Source of the DNA: Paraburkholderia madseniana | GTDB lineage: Bacteria; Pseudomonadota; Gammaproteobacteria; Burkholderiales; Burkholderiaceae | Length of the DNA stretch: 64,000 nucleotides | Assembly (NCBI RefSeq): GCF_009690905.1 | Contig: NZ_VOSW01000019.1 | Span: forward strand, 38,801-102,800 | Reading direction: 5' to 3' | Part shown: positions 43,975 to 53,508 of the stretch, piece after piece | How positions within the stretch are numbered: the first letter of the stretch is position 1 | Layout: the number at the start of each line of letters is the position of its first letter | Program-made: the position numbers and the translations under genes | Notes under the pieces: generated by a model | What the model saw: only the letters and a program-made list of their open reading frames with translations | Told to the model about the DNA's origin: nothing | Database searches by the model: none

Positions 43975-46422
43975 CTAAACCGGCGTGGTGGCGGATGCGG
44001 CTGCGGCTGCCGCTTCCGTTGCTTGTTCCGTCGGCTGTCCTGTCGCGGGTTCTGTCGTCGTCGCGGGCGATTGCAACGCGTCCAGCGCGTCGAGAATCGC
44101 TTCAGGTGTCGCCGGCGCGCGAAGCTGCGGTGCGTTTTCCGCGCCCGGCACCGCGGCCGCGACCGCGTCACGAATCGCGAGGAACACCGAGAACGGCAAC
44201 AGCAGTGGCGGCTCGCCTACTGCCTTCGAATGGAACACGGTCGGCTCGACGTTCTGATTCTGATAAAGCTGCACGTTAAATGCCGCGGGCGTATCGCTGA
44301 CGGCGGGAATCTTGTAGGTCGACGGCGCGTGCGTCATCAGGCGGCCATCGCGGTTCCACCACAATTCTTCGGTGGTGAGCCAGCCCATGCCCTGAATGAA
44401 GCCGCCTTCCACCTGGCCGAGATCGATCGCCGGATTGATCGATTGGCCGGCGTCGTGCAACACGTCCGCTCGCACCAATTTCCATTCGCCGGTCAGCGTA
44501 TCGATCACTACTTCCGACACGGCCGCACCGTAGGCAAAGTAATAAAACGGGTGACCGGTCAGCGTTTTCGCATCCCAGTGCACTTTCGGTGTCGTGTAGA
44601 ACCCATCCGACCACAACTGCACACGGGCCAGATATGCGGCGGCGACCAGTTGCTCGAATGGCATCGCACCGCCGTTCACCGACACTTCACCGCTGGCGAA
44701 TTCCACTGCATCGGCGGTGCCGCCGAGTTGCTTCGCCGCGAGTTTGGCGAGCCTGTCGCGAATGGTCCGCGCAGCGGCTTCGGCGGCTTTGCCGTTCAGG
44801 TCGCTGCCAGTGGAGGCGGCGGTCGCCGAGGTGTTGGCGATCTTCGACGTATCGGTCGCCGTCACGCGCACGCGCGAAAGCGGCAGGCCGAGCTGGTTCG
44901 CGACGACTTGCGCGACCTTCGTATTCAGTCCCTGGCCCATTTCGGTGCCGCCGTGATTGACGAGGACCGAACCGTCTTTGTACACGTGCACCAGCGCGCC
45001 GGCCTGATTCAGAAACGGCACGTTGAACGAGATGCCGAACTTCACCGGCGAGAACGCGAGGCCGCGTTTGAGCACAGGACTTTTTGCGTTGAACGCGGCG
45101 ATCGCGTCGCGGCGCGCGCGGTAGTCGCTGGTTGCAAGCAACTCATCCGTTAGCGGGGCGATGATGTTGTCTTCGACTGGCTGTCCGTACGGCGTCGTGT
45201 CGCGTTCGCCGATGCCGTAGTAGTTGGCGAGGCGCACGTCGAGCGGATCGCAGTGCAATTGACGCGCGATGCTGTCGAGCATCACTTCCATCACCAGCGC
45301 GCCTTGCGGGCCGCCGAAGCCGCGGAATGCGGTGTTCGATTGCGTATTGGTCTTGCAGCACAGCGCGACGATGTCGACGTCGGACAGGTAGTACGCGTTG
45401 TCGAAGTGACAGACGGCACGGGTTGCGACCGCACCGGACAAGTCAGCGGAATAGCCGGCTCGCAAGGCAATTTCGACGCGTGCGCCGAGGATGCGGCCGC
45501 TATCGTCAAAGCCTGCTTCGTATTCGTAGACCGCGTCGTGGCGCTTGCCGGTGATCATGAAATCGTCGTCGCGGTCGGCACGTAGTTTGACCGGCCGGCG
45601 CAGCAGCTTCGCCGCCAACGATGCCACACACGCAAACACCGCCGATTGCGATTCCTTGCCGCCGAAGCCGCCACCCATTCGCCGGCATTCGCACACGACG
45701 TTGTGCGCCGGCCAGCCGAGCATATGCGCGACGACCTGCTGCATTTCGCTCGGATGCTGCGTCGAACTGTAGACGAGCATGCCGTCCATTTCCTTCGGCA
45801 CGGCGTACGCGATCTGGCCTTCGAGATAAAACTGTTCCTGGCCGCCGACTTCGAACGTGCCGCGGATCTTATGCGGCGCGGCAGCGATTTTCGCATCGGG
45901 TTCGCCGCGCCTCAGATGCAGCGGCGGCAGGACGAACTGCTTATTGGCTTTCGCTTCGGCGGGAGTGAGGACGACCTCGAGCGGTTCATATCGCACGACG
46001 TCATCGCTTTTCGCCAGCGCTGCCGCGCGCCGCGCGAGATCATGACTTTCGGCGATCACCGCGAACACCGGTTGACCGAGATACAGCACTTCGTCCACAG
46101 CGAGAATCGGATCGTCGTGCAGCACCGGGCCGCAGTTGTTCTCGCCGGGGATGTCTTCGGCGGTCAGCACGGCGATCACGCCAGGCGCTTTTCTGACAGC
46201 GTCCAGATCGAGCGACACGATCCGGGCGTGTGCATGCCGCGACAGCCCAAGCGCCGCGTGCAGCGTGCCTTGCAATTCGGGGACGTCGTCGGTGTAGGTG
46301 GCTTCGCCGCTCACGTGCAGCGCGGCCGATTCGTGCGGCAAGGAGATGCCGATCGCCGTCTCGCTCTCCTGAGCGGCGGCGTGCCTGGCAGCATGTTCGA
46401 CGAAAGCATCGGTCCGGTTCAT
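43975..46422 (-). CDS. xdhB: Xanthine dehydrogenase, molybdopterin-binding large subunit
   Basis: An 815-residue molybdopterin-binding subunit, oxidising hypoxanthine to xanthine and urate. Signature stretches include SGEATYTDDVPELQGTLHAALGLS, RRMGGGFGGKESQSA, FRGFGGPQGALVMEVMLD and GGTEMGQGLNTKVAQV, with the active-site Glu in the C-terminal EPPLLLPFSVFLAI region. The C-terminus carries an Ala/Thr-rich tail of about 35 residues not part of the fold. The ATG at 46422 overlaps the xdhA stop (TGATG) behind AAGGAG. Confidence 0.95.
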   Translation of the reverse strand: MNRTDAFVEHAARHAAAQESETAIGISLPHESAALHVSGEATYTDDVPELQGTLHAALGLSRHAHARIVSLDLDAVRKAPGVIAVLTAEDIPGENNCGPVLHDDPILAVDEVLYLGQPVFAVIAESHDLARRAAALAKSDDVVRYEPLEVVLTPAEAKANKQFVLPPLHLRRGEPDAKIAAAPHKIRGTFEVGGQEQFYLEGQIAYAVPKEMDGMLVYSSTQHPSEMQQVVAHMLGWPAHNVVCECRRMGGGFGGKESQSAVFACVASLAAKLLRRPVKLRADRDDDFMITGKRHDAVYEYEAGFDDSGRILGARVEIALRAGYSADLSGAVATRAVCHFDNAYYLSDVDIVALCCKTNTQSNTAFRGFGGPQGALVMEVMLDSIARQLHCDPLDVRLANYYGIGERDTTPYGQPVEDNIIAPLTDELLATSDYRARRDAIAAFNAKSPVLKRGLAFSPVKFGISFNVPFLNQAGALVHVYKDGSVLVNHGGTEMGQGLNTKVAQVVANQLGLPLSRVRVTATDTSKIANTSATAASTGSDLNGKAAEAAARTIRDRLAKLAAKQLGGTADAVEFASGEVSVNGGAMPFEQLVAAAYLARVQLWSDGFYTTPKVHWDAKTLTGHPFYYFAYGAAVSEVVIDTLTGEWKLVRADVLHDAGQSINPAIDLGQVEGGFIQGMGWLTTEELWWNRDGRLMTHAPSTYKIPAVSDTPAAFNVQLYQNQNVEPTVFHSKAVGEPPLLLPFSVFLAIRDAVAAAVPGAENAPQLRAPATPEAILDALDALQSPATTTEPATGQPTEQATEAAAAAASATTPV

Positions 46423-47969
46423 CACGACGACTCCTTCGCAACGGCCGCGTCGGGCGCGCCGGCTTCGTACGCGAACGCATTCACGTCGAAGAGGGCGAGC
46501 GGCGCGTCATCGCGCGTTTCGAGGTGGAAGCGCCACAACAGGTTGCGCGCCACCTTCAGTCGATAGGCGCTCGAGGCGCGCATGTCGGTGAGCGGCTGGT
46601 AATCGGCGACGAGTGCGTTCATCGCTTGCCGCGCGGTGCTTTCGTTCCATGTTGCGCCATTCAGCGCGGCCTCGGTTTGCGCGGCGCGTTTAGGCGTCGC
46701 AGCCATGCCGCCGAATGCAATACGGGCTTCCCTGATCGCGCCGTTTTCGCCGATGTGCAGCGCGAATGCGGCGCACACCGCGGAGATGTCCTGATCGTAA
46801 CGCTTTGACACTTTGTAGGTGCGGAAGCGCAGATCACGCGCCGGACGCGGCACGCGCAGCGCTGCGACGAATTCGCCGGCCGCGAGCGCGGTTTTCTGAT
46901 AGCCGAGGTAGAACGCGTCGAGCTTCAGCGTGCGGGTTTTGGCGCCTTGGCGCAGCACGACTTCGGCGTCGAGCGCGAGCAGCGCAGGCATCGAATCGCC
47001 GATTGGCGAGCCGTTCGCGACGTTGCCGCCGAGTGTGCCGGCATTGCGGATCGGCAGCGACGCGAAGCGCGTCCACATCTCGGCCAGTTCCGGGTAGTCG
47101 ACGGCGAGCGCCGCGTAGGCGTCTTCGAGCGTCACGGCGGCGCCGATTGTCAGCGTCTGCGCATCGCGCTCGATCGTCTTCAATTCGGCGACGTTGCCGA
47201 TGTACAGGATGTCGCCGAGATCGCGGAACTGCTTGGTGACCCAGAGGCCGACATCGGTGCTGCCGGCCAGCAGACGCGCTTGCGGATGCTCGGCGCGCAG
47301 TTTGGCGAACGCGTCGAGCGAGATCGGTGCATGGAAAGTGGGCGAGCCGAACGTGGCGCCACGCGTATCGGGCGCGCTGTACTCGAAGGTGTCGCGGCGT
47401 TGGATCTCACGCAGCTTGTCGGCGACCGCCTTGCGGTCCAGCGTCACGCGTGGGTATTGCGGATAGTCGAACATTTTCTGCGACGCATCGACAATCGGCC
47501 GGTAGCCAGTGCAGCGGCACAAATTGCCGGACAGCGCGGCGTTGATCTCATCGCGGGTGGGCAGGCCGGCGGCGGCCGGCTGGTTTTCATACAGCGCCCA
47601 CATCGACATCACGAAGCCGGGGGTGCAGAAACCGCACTGCGAGCCGTGGCAATCGACCATGGCCTGTTGGACTGGGTGCAGGGCGCCATCGGCGGCGCGC
47701 AGGTCTTCGACGGTGAAGAGGGCTTTGCCGTCCAGCGTCGGCAGGAACTGAATACAGGCGTTGACCGCTTTCAGCGCGAGCCCGCCTTGTGCATCCAGTT
47801 CGCCAATCACCACCGTGCAGGCGCCGCAGTCGCCCTCCGCGCAACCTTCCTTGGTGCCCGTGCAATGCAAGTCCTCGCGCAGGTGCTGAAGCACGGTGCG
47901 CGACGCCGGGGCGCCCGCGACCTCACGGACGGACCCCTGGTGATAAAAGCGGATGGTTTGCGTTGTCAT
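46422..47969 (-). CDS. xdhA: Xanthine dehydrogenase, FeS/FAD small subunit
   Basis: A 515-residue subunit with two [2Fe-2S] clusters and FAD. Cluster residues are in GCAEGDCGACT, CHGSQCGFCTPGF and SGNLCRCTGYRPI; the FAD domain shows LLAGSTDVGLWVTKQ and NAGTLGGNVANGSPIGD. It transfers electrons from the molybdenum subunit to NAD. The ATG at 47969 is used because conservation (TIRFYHQGSVRE) starts there. First gene of the xdhABC operon. Confidence 0.95.
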   Translation of the reverse strand: MTTQTIRFYHQGSVREVAGAPASRTVLQHLREDLHCTGTKEGCAEGDCGACTVVIGELDAQGGLALKAVNACIQFLPTLDGKALFTVEDLRAADGALHPVQQAMVDCHGSQCGFCTPGFVMSMWALYENQPAAAGLPTRDEINAALSGNLCRCTGYRPIVDASQKMFDYPQYPRVTLDRKAVADKLREIQRRDTFEYSAPDTRGATFGSPTFHAPISLDAFAKLRAEHPQARLLAGSTDVGLWVTKQFRDLGDILYIGNVAELKTIERDAQTLTIGAAVTLEDAYAALAVDYPELAEMWTRFASLPIRNAGTLGGNVANGSPIGDSMPALLALDAEVVLRQGAKTRTLKLDAFYLGYQKTALAAGEFVAALRVPRPARDLRFRTYKVSKRYDQDISAVCAAFALHIGENGAIREARIAFGGMAATPKRAAQTEAALNGATWNESTARQAMNALVADYQPLTDMRASSAYRLKVARNLLWRFHLETRDDAPLALFDVNAFAYEAGAPDAAVAKESS

Positions 47970-48235
47970 GGCGAATCCGAAAGACAGTGCGGACCGGGCG
48001 CGCGTTACGCATGGGGTCGCGCCAAAGCCGGCCTCGCGCACGTAGATCGCCATCCAGTTCCGAAGATAGCACTACCTCGTCCCGAAAAGATTTCCCAACT
48101 CGCATGAAGCTTATTCGGAAGCAGTCATGAGATAAGTACGATTCGCGCCAGGGCGGGAAGTTGCGTGAGGCGGGATGAGTGGCGCAAAGCCTTGAGGGAC
48201 GGGGCACGGCGAGAAAAGGGGGCGGAGCGGACGTG
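47970..48235. other. Region upstream of xdhA
   Basis: About 265 bases without a gene; the xdh promoter must lie here but I see no clear hexamers. Confidence 0.4.
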
Positions 48236-48283
48236 AAAACGCCGGCCTTCGCCCCGTCAGAGAAGACGGATCAAAGGCCGGCG
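48236..48283 (-). terminator. dsbB terminator
   Basis: On the minus strand CGCCGGCCTT and AAGGCCGGCG arms enclose a second small hairpin (CCGTC/GACGG) and are followed by TTTT, about 30 bases after the dsbB stop. Confidence 0.8.
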
Positions 48284-48314
48284 CCGATTCAATCAGATCG
48301 ACCGGAAGCGCCGA

Positions 48315-48947
<633 letters not shown>

Positions 48948-48959
48948 TCAGCGCCCCAA

Positions 48960-50339
48960 TCAGCGAATCGCGTTGAGCACCGCCTGGGCGCCGCGGCCGA
49001 TGGCCAGCAAGGCGTCGTCGGCGTGCGGTGCGCCTGCCAGCATCAGGCCGACGGGCGCGTCGCCGCGCAGATGGCAAGGCAGCGACAGCGCGCAGGCGTC
49101 GAGGAAGTTGAACACGCTGGGGTTGCGCAGGATCAGCGCGTTGGTGCGGCCAAATGCTTCATCGTCGTCGATCAGATCGGCCACGCGCGGCGGCACCACC
49201 GGCACGGTCGGTGCGACCACCGCGTCGAAACGCTGCCACAGCGTGCGTGCGGCTTCGTCGAGCATGGCCTGGCGCTCGGCGAGCAGGTCCAGATAGTCGA
49301 CGGCGCTGGCCGGCTGGCCTTTCAGGATGCGTACCAGCACGCGCGGATCATATTGATCGCGGTGCTTTTCCAGCAGCGGACGGTGCCATGCATACGCTTC
49401 GATCGGCGAAAAGCCGAAGCGGTTGATCTCGGGCAGACGGTCGAGCGGTGCAAAGCGCACTTCCGTGACGATCGCGCCGGCCGCTTCCAGATGTTTGAGC
49501 GCCGTGTCGATCGCGGCGGCGACCGCCGGTTCGACGCCGTCGGTCACGAAATTGGTCAATACGCCAAGGCGCACGCCTTCGAGCGGCCGGGCCGCCGGAA
49601 TGCGCGGCTCGAGCCCGGCCAGCATGCGGTCGACCAGCGCGCAGCACGCCACTGAGACGCCGATCGGCCCGAACGAATCCAGTGTGGAAGAGAGCGGTAC
49701 GCCGCCTTGCTTCGGAATGCGATCAGCGGTCGGCTTGAAGCCCGTCAGGCCGCACAGCGCAGCCGGAATGCGGATCGAACCGCCGGTGTCAGTGCCGAGC
49801 GCGACGGCCGCCATGCCGTCCGCGACCGACGCCGCCGCCCCCGACGACGAGCCGCCCGAAATCCGCTCGTCGCCCTTCACGTCGCGCTGATACGGCGACA
49901 GCGGATGTCCGTAGTGCGGGTTCAGGCCGAGTCCGGAAAACGCGAACTCGCTCATATTGGTGCGCCCGACGATCACCGCGCCCGCCCGTTTCAGGCGCGC
50001 GACCGCGACCGCGTCCGCTTTGGCGGCGGGCGCGTCGGCTAGCACCACGGAACCGGCGCGGGTCGGCTGCCCTTCGATATCGAACAGATCTTTGACCGAC
50101 ACCGGAATCCCGGCGAGCGGCGAGAGGACGGTGCCGGCGGCGCGCAGGCGGTCGTGCGCATCGGCCGCGGCGCGGGCGCTGTCGGCGTCGACGTGCATGA
50201 AAGCGACCGCACCCTGGCCGGCAGGATCGGCGATCCGTTCGAGCGCGGTTTCAACGAGCGCGCGGCTCGTGGTGCGGCCGGCGGCGAGGTCGGCGGCAAG
50301 CTGGGCGAGCGGCGGGAAGGGCGTGAATTCGGTGGCCAT
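48960..50339 (-). CDS. Amidase (amidase signature family)
   Basis: A 459-residue member of the amidase signature family (Ser-Ser-Lys triad): the Lys is in IPVSVKDLFDIEG, and the glycine/serine-rich signature ISGGSSSGAAASVADGMAAVALGTDTGGSIRIPA carries both serines. Substrate cannot be told; relatives include nicotinamidases, GatA-like and malonamidase-like enzymes, but no GatB/GatC genes are near, so tRNA amidation is unlikely. It lies in a set with a GntR regulator, an MFS permease and a DUF2848 gene that suggests uptake and cleavage of an amide. Confidence 0.88.
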   Translation of the reverse strand: MATEFTPFPPLAQLAADLAAGRTTSRALVETALERIADPAGQGAVAFMHVDADSARAAADAHDRLRAAGTVLSPLAGIPVSVKDLFDIEGQPTRAGSVVLADAPAAKADAVAVARLKRAGAVIVGRTNMSEFAFSGLGLNPHYGHPLSPYQRDVKGDERISGGSSSGAAASVADGMAAVALGTDTGGSIRIPAALCGLTGFKPTADRIPKQGGVPLSSTLDSFGPIGVSVACCALVDRMLAGLEPRIPAARPLEGVRLGVLTNFVTDGVEPAVAAAIDTALKHLEAAGAIVTEVRFAPLDRLPEINRFGFSPIEAYAWHRPLLEKHRDQYDPRVLVRILKGQPASAVDYLDLLAERQAMLDEAARTLWQRFDAVVAPTVPVVPPRVADLIDDDEAFGRTNALILRNPSVFNFLDACALSLPCHLRGDAPVGLMLAGAPHADDALLAIGRGAQAVLNAIR

Positions 50340-50427
50340 GATGTCGGGAGAATCCGGTTGAACCGGGGGAAGCCGGTTAAGGTGGATGGGAAGCGGTCGA
50401 GAGATTCGGTCGATGGGACGCGGTCGA

Positions 50428-51108
50428 TCAGATGCGGTTGAAAAGCGTCGCGCGGAACGCTTCGATATGCTTTTGCACCGATTGGCGGGCGCCTTCGGCA
50501 TCGCGTTCGCGCAGCAGGCGAAACAGCTCCAGATGTTCTTCGTGGACGTCTTCGAGATGATGCAGCTCGGACAGCGAAATGAACCAGAAGCGCAGCGAGC
50601 GTTCATGCAGCCCACGCAGAATGTCGGCCAGCACCGGGTTGCGCGACGCCGCCGAAATCGCCAGATGAAACTCGCGGTCGATATCCATCATGCCTTCGAT
50701 ATCGTGCGCCGCGACGCACACCGACGAGCGGTCCAACAAGGCCTGCATCGCGTCGAAATCGTGTTGCTGCGCATGGCGCGCGGCCAGCTCGACGCAGTAG
50801 CTTTCGTTGACGAGCCGCACGTCGATGATCGCCAGCACATCGTCGAGCGAAACCGGGCGGACCATGATGCCCTTTCTCGGCATGATGGTCAGCATGCCCT
50901 CGTGCACCAGCCGGTGCAGCGCCTGATGCACGGGCGTTCTGCCGATGCCGGTCAGCACCATCAATTCCGCTTCGTTGAGTACCTCGCTTGGCCGCAGGCG
51001 CATCGTGATGATCTCGCGCTTGACGAAGGCATAGGCCTGTTCGGCGAGGCTGGCCGTGGCGGTCTCGCGGGGGGTACTGGAGCGGCGGGCAGTCTGCAAA
51101 AGCGTCAT
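50428..51108 (-). CDS. GntR-family regulator with FCD effector domain
   Basis: A 226-residue regulator: N-terminal winged helix (LAEQAYAFVKREIITMRLRPSEVLNEAELMVLTGIGRTPVHQALHRL) and C-terminal FCD all-helical domain with metal/ligand-binding positions (DIDREFHLAIS, HEEHLELF). FCD regulators usually sense small carboxylates or related catabolites and repress adjacent genes. It lies between the amidase and the permease on the same strand, so it most likely controls this group. Confidence 0.92.
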   Translation of the reverse strand: MTLLQTARRSSTPRETATASLAEQAYAFVKREIITMRLRPSEVLNEAELMVLTGIGRTPVHQALHRLVHEGMLTIMPRKGIMVRPVSLDDVLAIIDVRLVNESYCVELAARHAQQHDFDAMQALLDRSSVCVAAHDIEGMMDIDREFHLAISAASRNPVLADILRGLHERSLRFWFISLSELHHLEDVHEEHLELFRLLRERDAEGARQSVQKHIEAFRATLFNRI

Positions 51109-51252
51109 GTGAAGAAGGTGCGGGCGTTGTCGTCCGCATTGTAGAACAAGGTTTTGCGCGGACGGCGCCGGGTGGGCGGTTGCTCACCCGGCGCCGTTTG
51201 CGCATGACGCGTGGTTCTCACACGTCACAGCAATCACGGCAATCACAACGTG

Positions 51253-52605
51253 TCAGGCGCTCCTCGGCGTCACCGCCGCTGCGTGCTGCACCTTGACGCG
51301 CGGCATCATCAACGTAACCAACCCGCCGACGATCAACGCCCCCGCGATCAGCACCAGCCCGAAGGTCACGCTATGCGTCGCATCTTTGACGATGCCGAGC
51401 ACATACGGGCTCACATAGCCGGCAAGGTTCGCAATCGAGTTGATCACGGCGATGCCGGCCACGGCTGCGGAGCCTTGCAGGAACGTGGTGGACATCGACC
51501 AGAAAATCCCGAAGCCCGCCAGAATGCCGATGTAGGCGATCGACAAACCAGTGACGGCGAGCGGAATCGAATTGGTCACCGAGGCGCTGCCGAGCAGGCC
51601 CGCCGCGCCGATGAAGCAGCATACGGCGTAATGCCAGCGCCGTTCGCCTGTGATATCCGACGAGCGGCCGATCAGAATCATGCCGATGCCCGCCGCGAGA
51701 TAAGGAATCGCGGTGACGAAGCCGTTCGTAACGAGATTCGTGACGCCGAGGTCTTTGACGATCTGTGGCAGCCAGAACGAGAAGCCCGCATTGCCGGTGA
51801 CGAGGCAGAAGTAGATCAGCGTCAGCAGCCAGAAGCGGCCCGAGCGCAAGGCAACCGCCAGACTCTGCTCGGCGCCGGCTGCCGCAGCGGCCGTGTTTTC
51901 ACGCGAGAGGCGGGTGAGGATCACGCGCTTTTCGTCGTCGGTAAGCCAGGCGGCTTCGGCGGGCGTGTTGCGCAACACGGCGAGCGCCCAGAAGCCGGCG
52001 AGGATCGACGGAATACCTTCGATCAGGAACATCCACTGCCAGCCGCGCAAGCCGTGAGCTTCATGCAGCGCCGACATCAGAAAGCCCGACAACGGCGCGC
52101 CGATGATCCCTGCCACCGGAATCGCCGCCATGAACACGGCGACCATCCGCGCGCGCCGGTCGGACGGAAACCAGAAGGTCAGATACAGCACCACGCCCGG
52201 CACCAGTCCGGCCTCGGCGACGCCGAGGAAAAAGCGCAGCACGTAGAACATCGTTTCCGAGCGTACGAACATCATCAGACACGACAGCAGCCCCCACAGC
52301 ATCGTGATGCGGGCGATGGTGGCGCGCGCGCCGAACTTCTTCAGCAGCAGATTGCTCGGTACCTCGAACACGAAATAGCCGAAGAAGAAGATCCCCGCGC
52401 CGAGTCCGTAAGCCGCGTTCGAAAGCCCGAGGTCGCCGGTGAACTGCAGCTTCGCGTACCCGATGTTGACGCGGTCCAGATACGACAGCACGTAGACGAG
52501 AAACAGGAACGGCATGATGCGCCAGGTGATCTTGCGCAGGGCGGCGGCTTCGAGCCACGCGTCGGAAGACGCGTCGGCGTTGGCGGATAGCGAAGGGGGA
52601 TTCAT
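51253..52605 (-). CDS. MFS transporter, anion:cation symporter (phthalate permease) type
   Basis: A 450-residue, 12-helix transporter. It has the ACS-family opening (KITWRIMPFLFLVYVLSYLDRVNIGYAKLQ), the GLVPGVVLYLTFWFPSDRRARM loop motif and the IIGAPLSGFLM segment. Relatives import organic acids such as phthalate, tartrate or glucarate. It starts just before the DUF2848 gene end (7 bases apart), so they are probably co-transcribed. Substrate is unknown but is likely the amide or acid handled by the neighbouring amidase. Confidence 0.9.
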   Translation of the reverse strand: MNPPSLSANADASSDAWLEAAALRKITWRIMPFLFLVYVLSYLDRVNIGYAKLQFTGDLGLSNAAYGLGAGIFFFGYFVFEVPSNLLLKKFGARATIARITMLWGLLSCLMMFVRSETMFYVLRFFLGVAEAGLVPGVVLYLTFWFPSDRRARMVAVFMAAIPVAGIIGAPLSGFLMSALHEAHGLRGWQWMFLIEGIPSILAGFWALAVLRNTPAEAAWLTDDEKRVILTRLSRENTAAAAAGAEQSLAVALRSGRFWLLTLIYFCLVTGNAGFSFWLPQIVKDLGVTNLVTNGFVTAIPYLAAGIGMILIGRSSDITGERRWHYAVCCFIGAAGLLGSASVTNSIPLAVTGLSIAYIGILAGFGIFWSMSTTFLQGSAAVAGIAVINSIANLAGYVSPYVLGIVKDATHSVTFGLVLIAGALIVGGLVTLMMPRVKVQHAAAVTPRSA

Positions 52606-52612
52606 GGGTGCC

Positions 52613-53299
52613 TCATTCGACGATAGGTAGCGCGTGCACGCGGTAAGCGTGGCGCAGCGTGCGGTTCAGGATGGGGTCGTGCAGTTCGAGTTCGAGCGCG
52701 TCGCCGTCGGCCATCCCGACGATGCCGCCTTGTACCGCCAGCGTGCCGCAGAACATCGCGGCGCCATCCGCTACGGGCGCGCGTTCCAGCAGATCGGCGG
52801 CCGGCAGCAGCGACGCGACGGTGCCTTGCTGGTAGACGCGCCGCTCGCCGTTCTTTGTCACGGCGAAAGCACGCAATTCGAGCTGATCCCAGTGCCCGGC
52901 GACATCGTCGAAACGCCATGCGTCGCGTGCGAGCGGTTTCGGGCAGACCTGTTTGGAGACGGTGACGCCGTAGGCCTCGACTTCGCGGTCAGTATGGTCG
53001 GAGCCGACGGTGACGAAGAGCCCCGCCTTCGAGCGCACCAGCACGCACTCGGCTTCACCGCTCGACTTCACACCAACCACGTCGATCTGTTCGGCCTGCG
53101 TCAGCAGCTCGGCGCCGAGGCGGTAGAAGCAGGGTGTGGTCGACGGCCGCTTCACGCCGAGTTCCGCCAGTTCGGCGATGTGATGCTCGATCGCCGCCTG
53201 ATCGCGCCCGGCCCAACCGGCGATCGTCAGTCGATTCACTTCGACGATATCGGCGCGACTGTCGCCGGAACGATTTACGACATTGAAGGACACCTGCAT
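52613..53299 (-). CDS. DUF2848 family protein
   Basis: A 228-residue protein with the DUF2848 pattern (LTIAGWAGRDQAAIEHHIAELAELGV, STTPCFYRLGAELLTQAEQIDVVG, SDHTDREVEAYGV, KQVCPKPLA, and AAMFCGTLAVQGGIV). The fold is thought to be related to fumarylacetoacetate hydrolases but the reaction is unknown. The ATG at 53299 follows GGGAG by seven bases. First gene of the minus-strand catabolic set, with the MFS permease next. Confidence 0.85.
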   Translation of the reverse strand: MQVSFNVVNRSGDSRADIVEVNRLTIAGWAGRDQAAIEHHIAELAELGVKRPSTTPCFYRLGAELLTQAEQIDVVGVKSSGEAECVLVRSKAGLFVTVGSDHTDREVEAYGVTVSKQVCPKPLARDAWRFDDVAGHWDQLELRAFAVTKNGERRVYQQGTVASLLPAADLLERAPVADGAAMFCGTLAVQGGIVGMADGDALELELHDPILNRTLRHAYRVHALPIVE

Positions 53300-53508
53300 C
53301 ACCCGACTCCCAAGAAAATATGCGGCAAATATTATTGTGATATTTCACTGGCGTCCAGCGTGTCAAAAAAGTTTCGGGCCTACGGTCCGGTTGCTAGGCC
53401 CCTGATCCGGCCAATCCCACGCCCTTTCGACGTTTGCGCGATTCGGCGCGTCGTGCGGGTGCGTTACACTGCGTTTTTGAGACATTACTTTTTGTAAGGG
53501 ACGCATCA

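Noticed and set aside
43342..45153. 603-residue plus-strand frame across xdhB and xdhC
   Set aside because: Antisense to two clearly conserved genes; no motif or initiation signal.
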